From Sialis fuliginosa (lineage: Eukaryota > Arthropoda > Insecta > Megaloptera > Sialidae): a stretch of 64,000 nucleotides of DNA. Where the stretch lies: the NCBI GenBank assembly GCA_961205875.1, contig OY540814.1:14366993-14430992 (forward strand), given 5' to 3'. Below, in pieces: positions 24,535 through 35,429 of this stretch (position 1 is the first letter of the stretch; each line of letters begins with the position of its first letter). The position numbers were made by a program, and so were the translations under genes. The notes below the pieces were generated by a model. It was not told the origin of the DNA, searched no databases, and worked only from the letters and a program-made list of their open reading frames with translations.

Positions 24535-26865
24535 CATCGCCCTAATTATTCATTTATTGTCAAGTTTTTTTAAATATTTAAATAAAAAAGATATTTTTGT
24601 CGGAAGCATATTTAATCCAATTCGGTATAAAATTAAGATAAACCCACCCCTTACCTCCAATATACTCACAAAAATTTGTATAAATAAATCTATTGAAAGC
24701 TATACCTACTATTTGTATCATTTTTTTCTATAACTTTTTTGCACTGTTTCTTTTTAAAAGTTTTCCATATTTTTTTGACATGAGTTTAAAAATAAAAAAT
24801 CGTACACAAAACAGTATTCGATAGATAATAAAATATTTTATGCAGAAGTAAAAATACATTTATTGTTGTACAACGAAATAAATTCGAGTCAAATCCATAC
24901 ATCATTCTGATACATACATAAATAAGCAAGAATAACTTTAAAAGAATTATTTTTCTCATTTCATAAGCACTCACAAATTACTTTCTTGTAAGGGATTTAT
25001 AATTTATATATAACGTACTTATGTTTCTTGAATTTTACGACCCATAATACTTCTTTGAAGATTACCTTGTGCGAGGAATTATCAATGTCTTGAAATAATA
25101 AAGCTTTTGCGATTTATTATTATCTACAATTTTATTATTTATTTATAAAATTATGCATTTGTCCCTAACATAAATGTAGTAGAGGTCGGTTATAAAATTA
25201 TTGCAGTATTCCGTATGTCCAACATTATAAAGAAAGTGGGGCTTCAATTATTTTTATTAAAAACAAAAAAACGCTATTTGTATTATTGAAATGCATTTAG
25301 TAATTAGATTTTTTTTTTGTTCGTGCATTTGACATAAATAGAACACGCTATTTTTTACAAACACTGTTTATTGATGGAAATTCCGGTAGGTATGCCGGCA
25401 GAACTTACCCATATTAGTTTAGGGAATTGCAATATATATTAAATGAATATTCATCATTTGTTTCCGTGTTAGAAATGCATTATTTATTTTACGACGTTTT
25501 TTATTTAATGCTTGCGATCGTGAATCCGATATTCATATTGTTTATACGCATTTTTTATGTGAAATTGTTTAATTTTGTGATAAATAATTGAACAATATTA
25601 TTTTGAAGTGATATTTTATAAAATATTATATTACAATAGATCTTGGCTTATGAGTAAGAGCCGCGTCGTTTTGTCGTACGTTTCGTCGCACAATGAAGTG
25701 AACTCTTAATATGCTATGAAGTAGAGACAATGACCAAAACGATACTATTTACACCCAGAAACCAAGAAGTGTCAAATTTTGTTTATATTTTTATAAATTA
25801 TTAAAAATTGGGACAAAATTGAGAAGATTCATGACGTTTAGACTTAAGTTACGTATTAGTTTTGTGGTTATATTCTTCAGGACTTTTCAAATATAAAATT
25901 ATATATATAATTTTTAAATTATTCATTCAAATATGAGTGTATAAAGAATATTTTTTACGATTGCATTTTTTAATTTTTATTATAAACGTGTCACATTTAT
26001 CGTTAAACAACATTTCATGTATATCAAAAAAGCACCCTTATGTTGACAGCAAACAAAAATAAAGCTTGCAGTAGGTATTTATTTATATGTGTGTGACCTT
26101 TTTAAACAATGTTGCCAACTCTAAAACGATAAATTTATTTATTTCCATTACAGTTTTTTTTGTGTCATCTGAATTTAATAAAAATTTCTGGTATTTTGAG
26201 TGGGGGTGTAATTTAGAATAGGTATTTAATGTTTCTGAAGCAATATGAATACATATGAAATATGAATGAGTGGACATTAGTCTTTAATTTAAAAAAAACC
26301 GAGTTGATTTTTTATTTGTATTTACAAGTAAATAATTATGAAACCAAATATTTAAAAATATTGGAAACTAAAAATATTTTTTTTTAAAATAGGTGCATTT
26401 GAAATTTGAAATTTCTTCACTAATTTTTTTGTAAATAGAAATTTAATTCATTTTTCACAGGGTTATAAAATTATACTAGAAAGACTTTTATTAAATAAAA
26501 TTTACTTTATATATTAACTGAATATTTTTCCCTTAAATTAATTTAGATATACGCCACTGAACCAATTTCTGATAAAAAATACATGATTCCTTTTGTAAAT
26601 TTATTCAAATTATATCTACAAATGAAACGAGATATTCCATATAAAAACTTTTATTTTATGTCCCCAGGAAACAATCTAATTTCTGAAAGTAAATATTTAA
26701 GTTCGTTTTCCGGCTGCCACCCTACTTTAATACTTAATACTTAATAGGCACCTATTTGCTTTAGTCGATATCTACTTACCTCTAGCTCAACTGTGTTCAT
26801 TCATATTTGTTGACAATAATGTAAAATGTAAGATGTAATTTTTGTATTATATATTTGTATGTATC
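24535..26865. other. AT-rich non-coding DNA
   Basis: Homopolymer-rich sequence with only short open frames. A moderately G+C-richer patch at 25650-25750 carries CCGCGTCGTTTTGTCGTACG and TTTACACCCAGAAACCAA; the latter 18 bases also occur at 12324, but the flanks do not match. Confidence 0.5.
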
Positions 26866-26871
26866 TAGTCT

Positions 26872-26911
26872 AATAATAATACTGAATACTATAGTATTCA
26901 ATATTATTATT
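26872..26911. repeat. 40-bp near-perfect palindrome
   Basis: Two spacer-free 20-base arms centred on GAATACTATAGTATTC pair at 19 of 20 positions; the exception is C at 26882 opposite A at 26901. It is AT-rich and could form a cruciform or transcript hairpin. Confidence 0.85.
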
Positions 26912-27094
26912 TAAAGTTAGCTTATACTTAATTTGATAGCATTAAACTAATTTTGATATTATGTCTAATTTTTAATACAAGAATTATTTACTCGAACTTT
27001 TCATGAGACAAAACATAACGAGTATCATCTCGGTATCGTATTTAACAACCAACAGTCTCGTCTAAATTTATTTTGCCTTTTTCTATTTCCTCAT

Positions 27095-27565
27095 AAGGTA
27101 GTGGCACCAATCTTGGTAAGAACCCCAGTAATGGCAAATTATTAATTAAATATATTTACATTTAACTGCCTTACAGCACGATTTGATGACAATCGGCCAA
27201 TATAATTTATTTATTAATTATTATATATATTATCATAGCAACTGCTTTACATTGTCTCAAATTTGACGATTCTTTCATTTATATCTTTTATGTCGTAGTA
27301 CTTATCATTTTTTAATCATTAGCAAGTATCCATCACTGCGTGCTCACTACTGGTTTTACCTTTGCCATTACTGGATAAAAAACGTAAACAAAATAAAAGG
27401 CTACAATTTAAAAAACAAACTATATTTGCAGACTTTGGTAATTAAATTGATTAAATAAAGAGTTACTTGTTTTATTAGTAACATGAGTTCATGAGAATTA
27501 CAAAAAACAATCCCATTAAACCAAAAAAACTTGCTCTTATAGCGGCCATAACTGGTGCCTACCTT
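27095..27565 (-). mobile_element. MITE family shared with 14.0 kb, copy 2
   Basis: A more complete copy in the opposite orientation. Ends are related inverted repeats: AAGGTAGTGGCACCAATCTT on the left and the reverse complement of AAGGTAGGCACCAGTTATGG on the right, each preceded by T, so a TA target duplication is possible. About 471 bp, non-coding. It defines both termini of the family. Confidence 0.78.
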
Positions 27566-27569
27566 ACCT

Positions 27570-29315
27570 ATATAAACTATAACTGAAAAATCAGAAGAAA
27601 AAAACTGTAATCAAGAACCTTTATTCTTGTTTAATTTATAATTGTCGATCATTTTTTTTAAATATATAAAGCCCTATCTTACCTTACTGAAATTAAATAT
27701 AACACAAATAAACGGATGTGACCATCACATGACTTTTTTATACATTACTGTAAAAAATCTAATATTTTCAAGAACTAATCAGAACATCTATTATTTGTAA
27801 ATTTTTGTAGGGCAGAAGTCTGTAGGAATCTCAAGTAGTTAGTATGTATAAAAATATTAATAATGTAAAAATTCTTCAAATAAGACACAGGTTATACCAA
27901 GTAACCAAGAACCAAAACCTCCATTATTGACTTGACACGACTAACGTCTCCACTTCTATGTCGCGTTACCTTTAACGTACATACATAAATAATACACTGT
28001 TTTATGTTTTATTTATATGCTCTTGAGAGGTACACGAACGAGATAAGATGCACTAACCTTACCCGCCCCCCCCCCCCTCTTCATTTCTTCTATAGTGTGA
28101 AAGGTGGTGGGGGGGGGGGACTCATACCTGTCGCTACTTATATGTAATGTTATGTGATGTTGTAAGCCAATTTCAAAAATGTTATTTAATTTTAGATGTT
28201 GTTAGAATGGAATTTTAAATGGGGGTTAATATCTATTTATTATTTAGGTAAATATCTATTTTGATCTGGTTTTGTATTATACTGTATATTAAATGTATAT
28301 TATACAGATATATCTATTATTGGAACCAAAATGGTCCAATTTTTATAATATTTTTTAAATTCTACAAGTACAAAAAACACAAAACGTTTTTATTTATATT
28401 ATAATATATTATATTATTATCATATTGTTATTTATTATTATATTTTGATCTAATGAAATATATATATTTACTTTAAACCTTTGTGCGATTTTTTTTTGTT
28501 CAAATATATTTAATAGCAATAGTAAAAAAATGCTTAAAACATTCTGAAATAATTCTTCCAATTTTAACATCAAAAATCAAACAATTTTTATTCTGTGTAC
28601 TTTTACTCAAGTTGATGGTTTCCGAGTAAAAAAATTAAATCCGACTATTGGTTTTATATTACGATGTATTGATTTCTCATCAACAATTTTATTGACTTTA
28701 ATGCAGTGACAGTTTATTTATCATTTTCACGGTAAACTCTCACAAATCAAACGACTGAATCTTCGCGTGATCATTTGTACTTTGCTATTTTTTCTTAGGT
28801 ATTTTGAATTTTGTATACATATATCTTATTGTTCATTTATGAAAAATATAAAATGGTTAAGAAAATAAATGAATTCAATTGTAAATTAAGGCTTTATAAA
28901 GGCTTGTCTTTTAAATATGAATTTAGGTAACATATTTAATAATAATATTTTCGTAGAACCGTTAAGATAATCGATATTTTATAACCTGAAATGCGTGTGA
29001 AAAATTCTACTTTTACAAAAATAATTTTTTTCGCCCTAATACGCAAAAGTGAAAATTCATATTATATCTATTGACAGCGCCAAATTGACATGTGTACATA
29101 TATACCATAGAGATAATAACCTAGAGTAGGTGTACCATAGCACTTCATGTAAGTGAAAATGAAATATGCTTTGTCTTATAAACATACATATTTGCAGTAA
29201 GTATTCTGCCCATGTGAAAAATAAATATAAATTCCCTTACATTATTTTTTATCCTTCTACTGACAGTTCGCATTTTCGTCTGCCATACCTTCTCTATGTT
29301 TAATATCTCTATATC
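27570..29315. other. AT-rich non-coding DNA
   Basis: No gene. It contains the C12/G11 tract pair near 28.1 kb and, near 28610, AAGTTGATGGTTTCCGAGTA, a block also found at 38530 and in both arms of the foldback element at 36.6 kb. Confidence 0.45.
28066..28119. repeat. Poly-C / poly-G tract pair
   Basis: Twelve C at 28066-28077 and eleven G at 28109-28119 are separated by 31 bases. The tracts can pair with each other as a very stable stem, or form quadruplex/i-motif structures, in DNA otherwise about three-quarters AT. Confidence 0.85.
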
Positions 29316-29320
29316 TACTC

Positions 29321-29700
29321 AAATCTTGAATCGTGAGTGTGCGTGATCATGAGTCAAATTAAGAGTCTGTGAGTATATTTTGAAGATAATTTTTTTTACA
29401 TATAAACTTATTTGATCTTTTTTTTAATATCTGAACTAAAAATGCATAAATAAAATAATATTTTAAAACGAAAAGACATTAATTTTTATCATTTCAAAAT
29501 TTAATTTACAACAATTACATTAAATCGTGTCACGAGCGTGACCCGCCGTGCGTGATCGAATGTGAGTAAAAAATAGAATTCGTGAGGGTACGTGATCGTG
29601 AATGCTTTTTTTGTAACCCTGAGTAAACGGGCGAGACTAAAAAAATTTTCTCGTGAACGTGTGTGATCGTGAAAAAAATTACTCAAGCGCCCAGCTCCAG
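29321..29700 (+). mobile_element. hAT-like non-autonomous element, right-hand copy
   Basis: Both flanks of an AT-rich core carry repeated CGTGATCGTGAG-like motifs (GTGAGTGTGCGTGATCATGA; CGTGCGTGATCGAATGTGAG; GTGAACGTGTGTGATCGTGA). The core, AACAATTACATTAAATCGTG and neighbours, matches 48917-49482 in reverse complement. The right end reads GCGCCCAGCTCCAG; its reverse complement CTGGAGCTGGGCGC parallels AGAGCTGGGAGCGGGCGG at the far end of the other copy, giving a hAT-style inverted terminus. The left end is truncated. The open frame across 29501-29866 on the minus strand is a by-product. Confidence 0.65.
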
Positions 29701-29944
29701 TATATAGGTACTCTTTGATTTGTTTAATTTTGGAAGTTTTATTAGTAAACAGCACTAAACATACATTTAAAATAATGCAACACATCTTAAAAACAATACA
29801 TATCAAATCGACCTTTATAATGCACAGTAAATTAAAAATCTTATTAATCAAGATCTTAAAAATCATCCTGTATAAAATAAACGTAACCTAGAGAAAAACA
29901 ATGTACAAAGTTGGTTTGATCTAATTGTCTGCACAGACATAGCT

Positions 29945-30040
29945 GACGGCAGTGACGGCCAAGCGCACCGCGACTGCTTGAGCGATGTAGAGGTACTCGT
30001 ATACAACAGGCGCTCGTTCGATACCCGGTGTTATTTATAG
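29945..30040 (+). mobile_element. tRNA-derived SINE head
   Basis: GTGACGGCCAAGCGCA resembles a Leu/Ser-type tRNA A box (TGGCCGAGCGG), and 60 bases further CTCGTTCGATACCCGG matches a B box (GTTCGATACC). The stretch is much G+C-richer than its surroundings. It does not fold as an intact tRNA, so a pol III SINE head is the best reading. The body may extend to about 30100. Confidence 0.5.
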
Positions 30041-30857
30041 ACGTTGCCCGATCAATGTGCACGTCCCGAGGGATTGCGCGGTTCCGGGCTTGTTTTAAAA
30101 CCGACACAATTACAAAAATGTAAGAAAATTCACGCCGAGTTTCTTTGTGCAAGGATTCTGTGAAATAATAATACTGTAAGAAATTTTAACGCTGAAATGT
30201 CAGTTTTTTTTGTTACTTCGTTGGCAGTTTGTTTATGAATAATTGATTAGTTGATGACAATGTTTCAACTGTTCAGAAACCAAATTAATTAACTTTAACT
30301 TTTTAAATTCACGTCAAATAGCTGTATTTATGAACAAATAAATTAACACTTGTAGAAAATAAATAATTAAAATCAGTTATTTTTTTTATTTTTCGTCGTA
30401 TTATATTGACAATTGTTAACATAGTACTATGGAACTATAAATCACACAGACTTCAGTTATGTTTTAAAATATTAAATATGTGGTCTAGCATTATGTTTTA
30501 AAATTTTAAATAATTTTGTCGGATAGTTTATTAGTTAAAGCTCTTTAAGTAATTTATTTGATTTATATTACTTAATATTACAATTGTTTTTGAATTCACA
30601 AAATCAAAATTTTTTTACAAACGTAGGTGAACAAATTAAATAGGTTTAAGTTTTAAAGTATAATTGATATTTAATCTCTTATTCCTCTAAAATTTAATAA
30701 ATTAAAACAAACTAAAAGATTGTAACTACCAAACTATTCGTTAAAGTAATTTGAAATTTTAATACGTAAAACTCAACTATATAACAAAACTTAAACACTA
30801 TTCCAAAATTTGCATGAGCTGTAGTTCCAAAGTACTGTCACCAAACAAGAGTAGTAG

Positions 30858-31041
30858 ACTGTAGCACAATCGGTTCTCCAGATATTAAATAATAACTAAT
30901 TTTGAGTCAAATTTTTGGAGGGCTGTAGCCACTTCATGGTAAATTTCCGGACACATGTTCATATAAAGTTTTTTGCTTAAATTATTTTTCTTAATATACC
31001 GTTTAAGTTTGGCACGGCAGTGCTGAATCATCCTGTATATA
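30858..31041 (+). repeat. Three-copy dispersed repeat, copy 3
   Basis: Matches copy 1 at 3545 end to end: CTGTAGCACAATCGGTTCTC, AGATATTAAATAATAACTAA, GGCTGTAGCC, AATTTCCGGACACATGTTCA, TTTTTTGCTTAAATTAT and AATCATCCTGTATATA. It confirms that the family ends at CATCCTGTAT. Confidence 0.65.
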
Positions 31042-31529
31042 CTTCATATATAGATACTACAATATAGATACTGTTTCCAATTAAATATCTCTGAAGACAA
31101 ACAATACTCATCAGTAAAGCTCGAGTTCTGTTGCACAAGATATCTGTACTGCTACAGTTGCAGGCTCTACAGTGCACTGAATTATGTCCTACAATCTCAT
31201 TACATTCAACAATAGAATCCTCGCAATATTTTACACGTTGTTAGGAATTGAATTCATGTGGAATATGATATTCAAATGTCAAGACTGTAATACGAGTATT
31301 ATACGTGATATAATTTGGTTTAATAAATGCTCTCTGATGTTTTTAATTTTATAAATACTATATATTAAAGTATAGTATATAGGAAAAAGTCCTCTTAATA
31401 CGTGTCCTCATAGATCTATATTCAGTTACACCGTAGCAATTATATTCTGATACAAATGAAAACGCTAAAATATTAAATTTATAATAAAGTTTCGGTATTG
31501 AAAATTTATAATAAGTGTTTGGGAATAAC

Positions 31530-31865
31530 TCCTCCTTTAACTTTGATAACTAGCTTCAATCTTCTTACAAAGTCATTGCAAGTAGCACGCACTGTTTTCA
31601 TTGGCATTTCGTCCCAAATTTTAGAATAACATTCTTAAATTGCTTCAAATATATGACCATACAAAATAATCGAAAGATTGCAATCGGGAGAGCTTGGCGG
31701 CCATTCATTCTTCAACAAAAAATCAACCAAATTATCCTTACACCGTGCTTGAATAATGTTTGATTTGTGGGAGGGGGCTCCATCTTGTTGAAATCAATAA
31801 TAATCATCTCCAAATAAAAACTTTTTTTGAAATCTACTGACTTAAGTACATTTTGTGGCACTTAT
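31530..31865 (-). pseudogene. maT/Tc1-like transposase fragment (decayed)
   Basis: Minus-strand translation contains FQQDGAPSHKSN, NEWPPSSPD and, at the end, ATCNDFVRRLKLVIKVKGG, which are hallmarks of the C-terminal catalytic half of Tc1/mariner-superfamily transposases (DDE/D nucleases that move DNA elements by cut and paste). The second catalytic Asp (QQD) is present. The third, expected 37 residues later in an LNPLD-type motif as in maT (DD37D) elements, is replaced by Ile. The reading frame has two in-frame stops, one just before FQQD and one after YGHIFEAI, and a frameshift upstream, where VLKSVDF appears in another frame. The N-terminal half and the inverted ends are missing. It is a dead fragment. 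Confidence 0.88.
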
Positions 31866-31869
31866 ACAC

Positions 31870-33760
31870 TGCTCTAAATTTAATAATATACGTAAAACAT
31901 ATTATCGTAACTCATAAAACATATTAAATTATCGGAAATAATATAGCATACATAAAAAATGGTATAATAAACATGAAAAATAACCACTAAGAAAACAGTT
32001 ACTCTTGGGGATAAGAATAATAAAATTATAAAATATCGAATTTAGTGCGTATGAAAAACACTGCATGTTGATAAGGTAGGGGATAAATTGATTATTTCAT
32101 GTCACCAATGTTCATAATCTGAGAATTTACAGAAGTCTATCACGCGAATAGATTATTCAAACTCGATTATTCGCCTACATACTTCCTATAATAAATTTTC
32201 TATATTTTTAAGGATATATCAGACATGTTGTAGTAAGAAAAGTATAAAATTATATAGGTACCTTCATATATTATATCAGATGCGTAGATAAGTATTATAT
32301 TTCGGGAGCAGAAAAGGGGGTAATGCGATATTTTTATTTGTAAATGTGAAGGCCCCTAGTTTCAGGTCTCCGAGCACGTCTTAACCTGCTATAATCGGCC
32401 CATCAGCACCACCCTACTCCGTATTGTATCCTTGTGATATGACTCCCTCAAAAATAAACCACATAATAAATTGTATCGACTGTTATATACTTCTGAAATC
32501 ATGTGTCAATTGAAATAAAAATGTATGACTATTTAAGGATATTTGAATATGAGAGAAACATGATTTTCCTTTATAAGCAGTATTAATTTCTGTCGTAATG
32601 TATAACTCCTGTATACATTAAAGTATGTAAAGAAAAAGAAGTAATTCTATATGAAATAACGAAACCATAGAAATCAAAACAAACCTTACAAATACACGTA
32701 TTCAGTTTTGTCCAAAAAGTATCTGATATCAAATAGCACAAAAGAAAATACGAAAAACATACAAATAAATACATATATAAAAGAAATTGAATAAATAAAT
32801 ACTTTAGTTTTTTATATATGTATTTTTAGATATTTCACTACCTAACTTCTTTGTCTTATAGATATAACAACTAACTCTGATTCTAAATTGTTGATAAGGG
32901 AGCGTCCGTTAATTACGTCGTAAGGTTTTGAAGGAGAGAGTGGTGGTAGATCCGCAAAACTAATTCTTAAGCCTTGTAACTGTGAAAGACTCATCAAAAT
33001 CGGTTCAATAGTTTTCAAAACAAATAAATACAGAAACAGGCGGACAAAATTTTCAAAAAACTCTCAAAATGAATGATTGTATACGAATATCTTTGATGTA
33101 TATAATATATAATAAGCACCTTAGGAGTTCATATATATGTATATATATACTATATAAGGCCGAAGAAAAAATCTTTTCAATTTGAGAAGCTCCAGCTGTC
33201 AGACTTAATCTTTTTCCTTTTGACAAGTTTGATATATGAACATCAGAATGACCGCATCATTAAATAGATATATTCCTGTAATCTTTCTTTTTCATAGATG
33301 TTTTCTATTTACATATATATTTATTTTTGAAACAAAATGTTTTTCTGTTTGAGTAATGGAAAATTAAAGCTAATATTTTTAGTTTCTTATTTTGATGTAA
33401 AAACATAAAATAAAAAATACTAAGTATATAACTACAACATATTTATACATAGTACTACATATTATTGTTATTATGTTCAAAGATAAATTTATAAAAAATA
33501 AACATTTAAACATATTTATTTTTTACTCTATTTGATTTATACTTAAAATGAAATTAAAAACACAACAAAGTGAAGTTAAAGGTACTTCCAAATATGCTGC
33601 ATACAATTAAAATTCTTTTTAAACATCGGCTGTTGTAATTGAAAAAAATTTAAATTATTTTTTTCGCATGCTCTGGTCATGAACATAATACGATTGCTAA
33701 TTCTTTTTTTACTATAATGAAAAATATTTTGTTAATAAATTAATGTAATTTTCTATTTTT
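31870..33760. other. Non-coding DNA with one G+C-richer patch
   Basis: No gene. Around 32340-32450 the sequence becomes balanced (GGCCCCTAGTTTCAGGTCTC, GGCCCATCAGCACCACCCTA) but all frames contain stops; it looks like a repeat fragment that I cannot name. Confidence 0.4.
32897..33060 (+). repeat. Retroelement-like tail
   Basis: Starts GGGAGCGTCCGTTAATTACG, which resembles the end of a common insect repeat, and continues to GTGAAAGACTCATCAAAATC then GGTTCAATAGTTTTCAAAAC and GAAACAGGCGGACAAAA, the same tail order as 2130-2200. Whether these are one element or two abutting fragments is not clear. Confidence 0.45.
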
Positions 33761-33764
33761 TCAG

Positions 33765-33800
33765 GTAAGGATCTACCAGAATCATTTCATTACATCAAAA
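33765..33800 (+). CDS. Candidate 36-nt microexon
   Basis: A pyrimidine-rich TTCTATTTTTTCAG immediately precedes 36 bases, which are followed by GTAAGC, a good donor. The exon length is a multiple of three. It is open in two phases: phase 0 gives VRIYQNHFITSK, and phase 1 gives KDLPESFHYIK. In phase 0 it joins without a shift to the 35-codon frame at 34044, across a 243-bp intron beginning GTAAGC and ending TTCTTAG. In AT-rich DNA such signals also arise by chance, so this is a candidate only. No protein family recognised. Confidence 0.28.
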
Positions 33801-34039
33801 GTAAGCTACATATTTTTATCATTTAATTTATGTTACCATGGCAACTTAAGAAAATTAATGTTACATTTTTAGAACGATCAATATTTTGAACTTACAAATT
33901 TTGATAAATATTTATATTGGATAAAAAAAATGCATACCTTGTTTTCAAGGCACTAATCATACGTCACAGATCATACCCTAGAAAATATTGCATTTTCTAT
34001 AAATAACAATAGTGTATAGTCAGATCTAACTCTATTTTC

Positions 34040-34284
34040 TTAGATCACAAACCTATTTATCTCATATCCGTTGCACAATACATCTCTTGAAACGGTCTTT
34101 GAAGTACTACTGTCTGCTATTGAACCCGATTCCATCAAAAGTGTGTGAGCGTATGTGTGTATGTGTGTTATTGTGTACGTGGGTGGATGGATGTTAGCGG
34201 AGTGATATAATGCAAATGGACCAATCTTTGAGACCAATCCCATCTCGTGTGATGCATTGGCACTCCACAGGTCGTATACGGTTG
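34040..34284 (-). CDS. Rival candidate exon on the minus strand, unrecognised
   Basis: The same G+C-rich island is open on the minus strand for 80 codons after an acceptor-like ACATTTTTTAG at 34285 and up to a TAA at 34040. It reads ATVYDLWSANASHEMGLVSK, then IGPFALYHSANIHPP, a His/Thr-rich stretch made by a CA repeat, then GSIADSSTSKTVSRDVL. Third positions are about half G or C. The 34160-34284 part is open only on this strand. At most one of the two strands can be right in the overlap; neither encodes a family I know. Confidence 0.25.
34044..34148 (+). CDS. Candidate terminal exon following the microexon
   Basis: After CTCTATTTTCTTAG a plus-strand frame runs 34 codons to TGA at 34146-34148: ITNLFISYPLHNTSL, then ETVFEVLLSAIEPDSIKSV. 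It is in phase 0 and so continues the phase-0 reading of the 36-nt exon at 33765. It lies at the edge of a G+C-rich island that continues past the stop (to about 34310), which weakens the call. No clear AATAAA follows. The competing minus-strand frame is listed separately. Confidence 0.22.
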   Translation: MTNLFISYPLHNTSLETVFEVLLSAIEPDSIKSV

Positions 34285-34396
34285 CTAAAAAATGTATCAA
34301 TCTCTTCAACGAGATATCTTATTTTGGAAAATACTAATATAAAATATGTAGCGTTTCGATTTTCGTGCACTACACATTTTTTATGAAGTTTATACA

Positions 34397-34513
34397 GATG
34401 TCCTGTAAGTCAGGAACCATAAAAAATACAAAAATGTATTACATAGTATAACTAAATTCAAACAAAATATTATAATAATAGAAATCCCTATGGGTCCTGA
34501 CTTACCAGACACC
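34397..34513. mobile_element. Mini MITE, 117 bp
   Basis: Left end GATGTCCTGTAAGTCAGGAA and right end, read in reverse, GGTGTCTGGTAAGTCAGGAC form inverted repeats of about 24 bases around an AT-rich core. A single related end (ACAGATGTCTCGTAAGTCAT) occurs at 62193, indicating a dispersed family. Confidence 0.65.
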
Positions 34514-34684
34514 AAAACGGTTTGTATTGCCTGTAAAAAATATTTTGAGTGTACAGAATTTATATATTAAAATAGATTTTTTAGTCATGAAAATAAACTT
34601 ATGTCACCAACGCAAGAGCTTTTTCTAAACTATTCTAATTTTTTTAAACAAAATTAAAAGTCTGTTTCCACAATACCGACAAAA

Positions 34685-35425
34685 CAGTTGTTTTTAGGGT
34701 TCCGAATAAACCCTATTAATCTCACTTTGTCGCCCGTCCGTCCATCCGTCCGTCTTTTTCACTCAAAGCTAAATAATATAATATTATATAGTTATATAAA
34801 CTATATAAGCTAGAAACTTGAAATTTTTGCAGGGGGCTTTAAAGCAAATCTAAAAAAACAAAAAAAATTGTATTCCAACAGGTGGGGGGTGTCAAAATGT
34901 ACATCTCAATTAGTAAAATTTGACCCTATTTTTATTTTTTTCTAACTCAAAAATGGCGCCTGTAGGGGGCTAATAGCAATATTTTATTTTGTCCCCACCC
35001 CCCTCTAACTCTATAACTACTGGCTCAAAAAATCTGAAAAAAATTTGGTAATGAGGCTTTGATGAGACTACTAACGACAAATACTAAAGTAAGTAATATC
35101 ATTTCAAATTTTGGAATAATAGGGAGGGGTGTCATATAATTTTTTATTTTTATTTTCATATCTAGGCATGTGGTATGTCAAAATGTACATCTCAATTAGT
35201 AGAATATGACCATATTTTATATTTTTTTTCTAACTCAAAAATTGCGCCTCTAGGGGGCTAAATACAATATTTTATTTTGTCCACCCACCCTCTAGCTCGG
35301 TAACTACTGGCTCAAAAAATCTGAAAACATTTGGTAACTCAAAAACTCAAAAATGCATGACTCCAAACATTCCACGTAGTATGAACTTCGGAACCCTTAT
35401 GGCATACACTCGTGTATGTCTTGCC
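34685..35425 (+). repeat. CCGTCCGTCC repeat family, longer copy
   Basis: Starts AGGGTTCCGAATAAACCCTA, then CCCGTCCGTCCATCCGTCCG, and ends ACTTCGGAACCCTTATGGCA. Compared with 24105-24530 it contains an internal direct duplication with a 288-base offset: AACTCAAAAATGGCGCC at 34944 and AACTCAAAAATTGCGCC at 35232, each followed by AGGGGGCTAA, TTTATTTTGTCC and TAACTACTGGCTCAAAAAAT. Non-coding. Confidence 0.75.
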
Positions 35426-35429
35426 CGAA

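Noticed and set aside
12320-25765. Shared 18-mer TTTACACCCAGAAACCAA at 12324 and 25750
   Set aside because: Flanks differ, so a repeat family cannot be argued from one word.
29501-29866. 121-codon minus-strand frame, the longest in the window
   Set aside because: It crosses the hAT-like element and its GTGA motif arrays; the Arg/His-rich part translates those motifs.
29945-30040. Functional tRNA gene
   Set aside because: A and B boxes are present but the acceptor, D and anticodon stems cannot be drawn; a SINE fits better.
29856-30152. 98-codon minus-strand frame
   Set aside because: Antisense to the SINE head; the Arg/Cys-rich part reflects the G+C-rich SINE.
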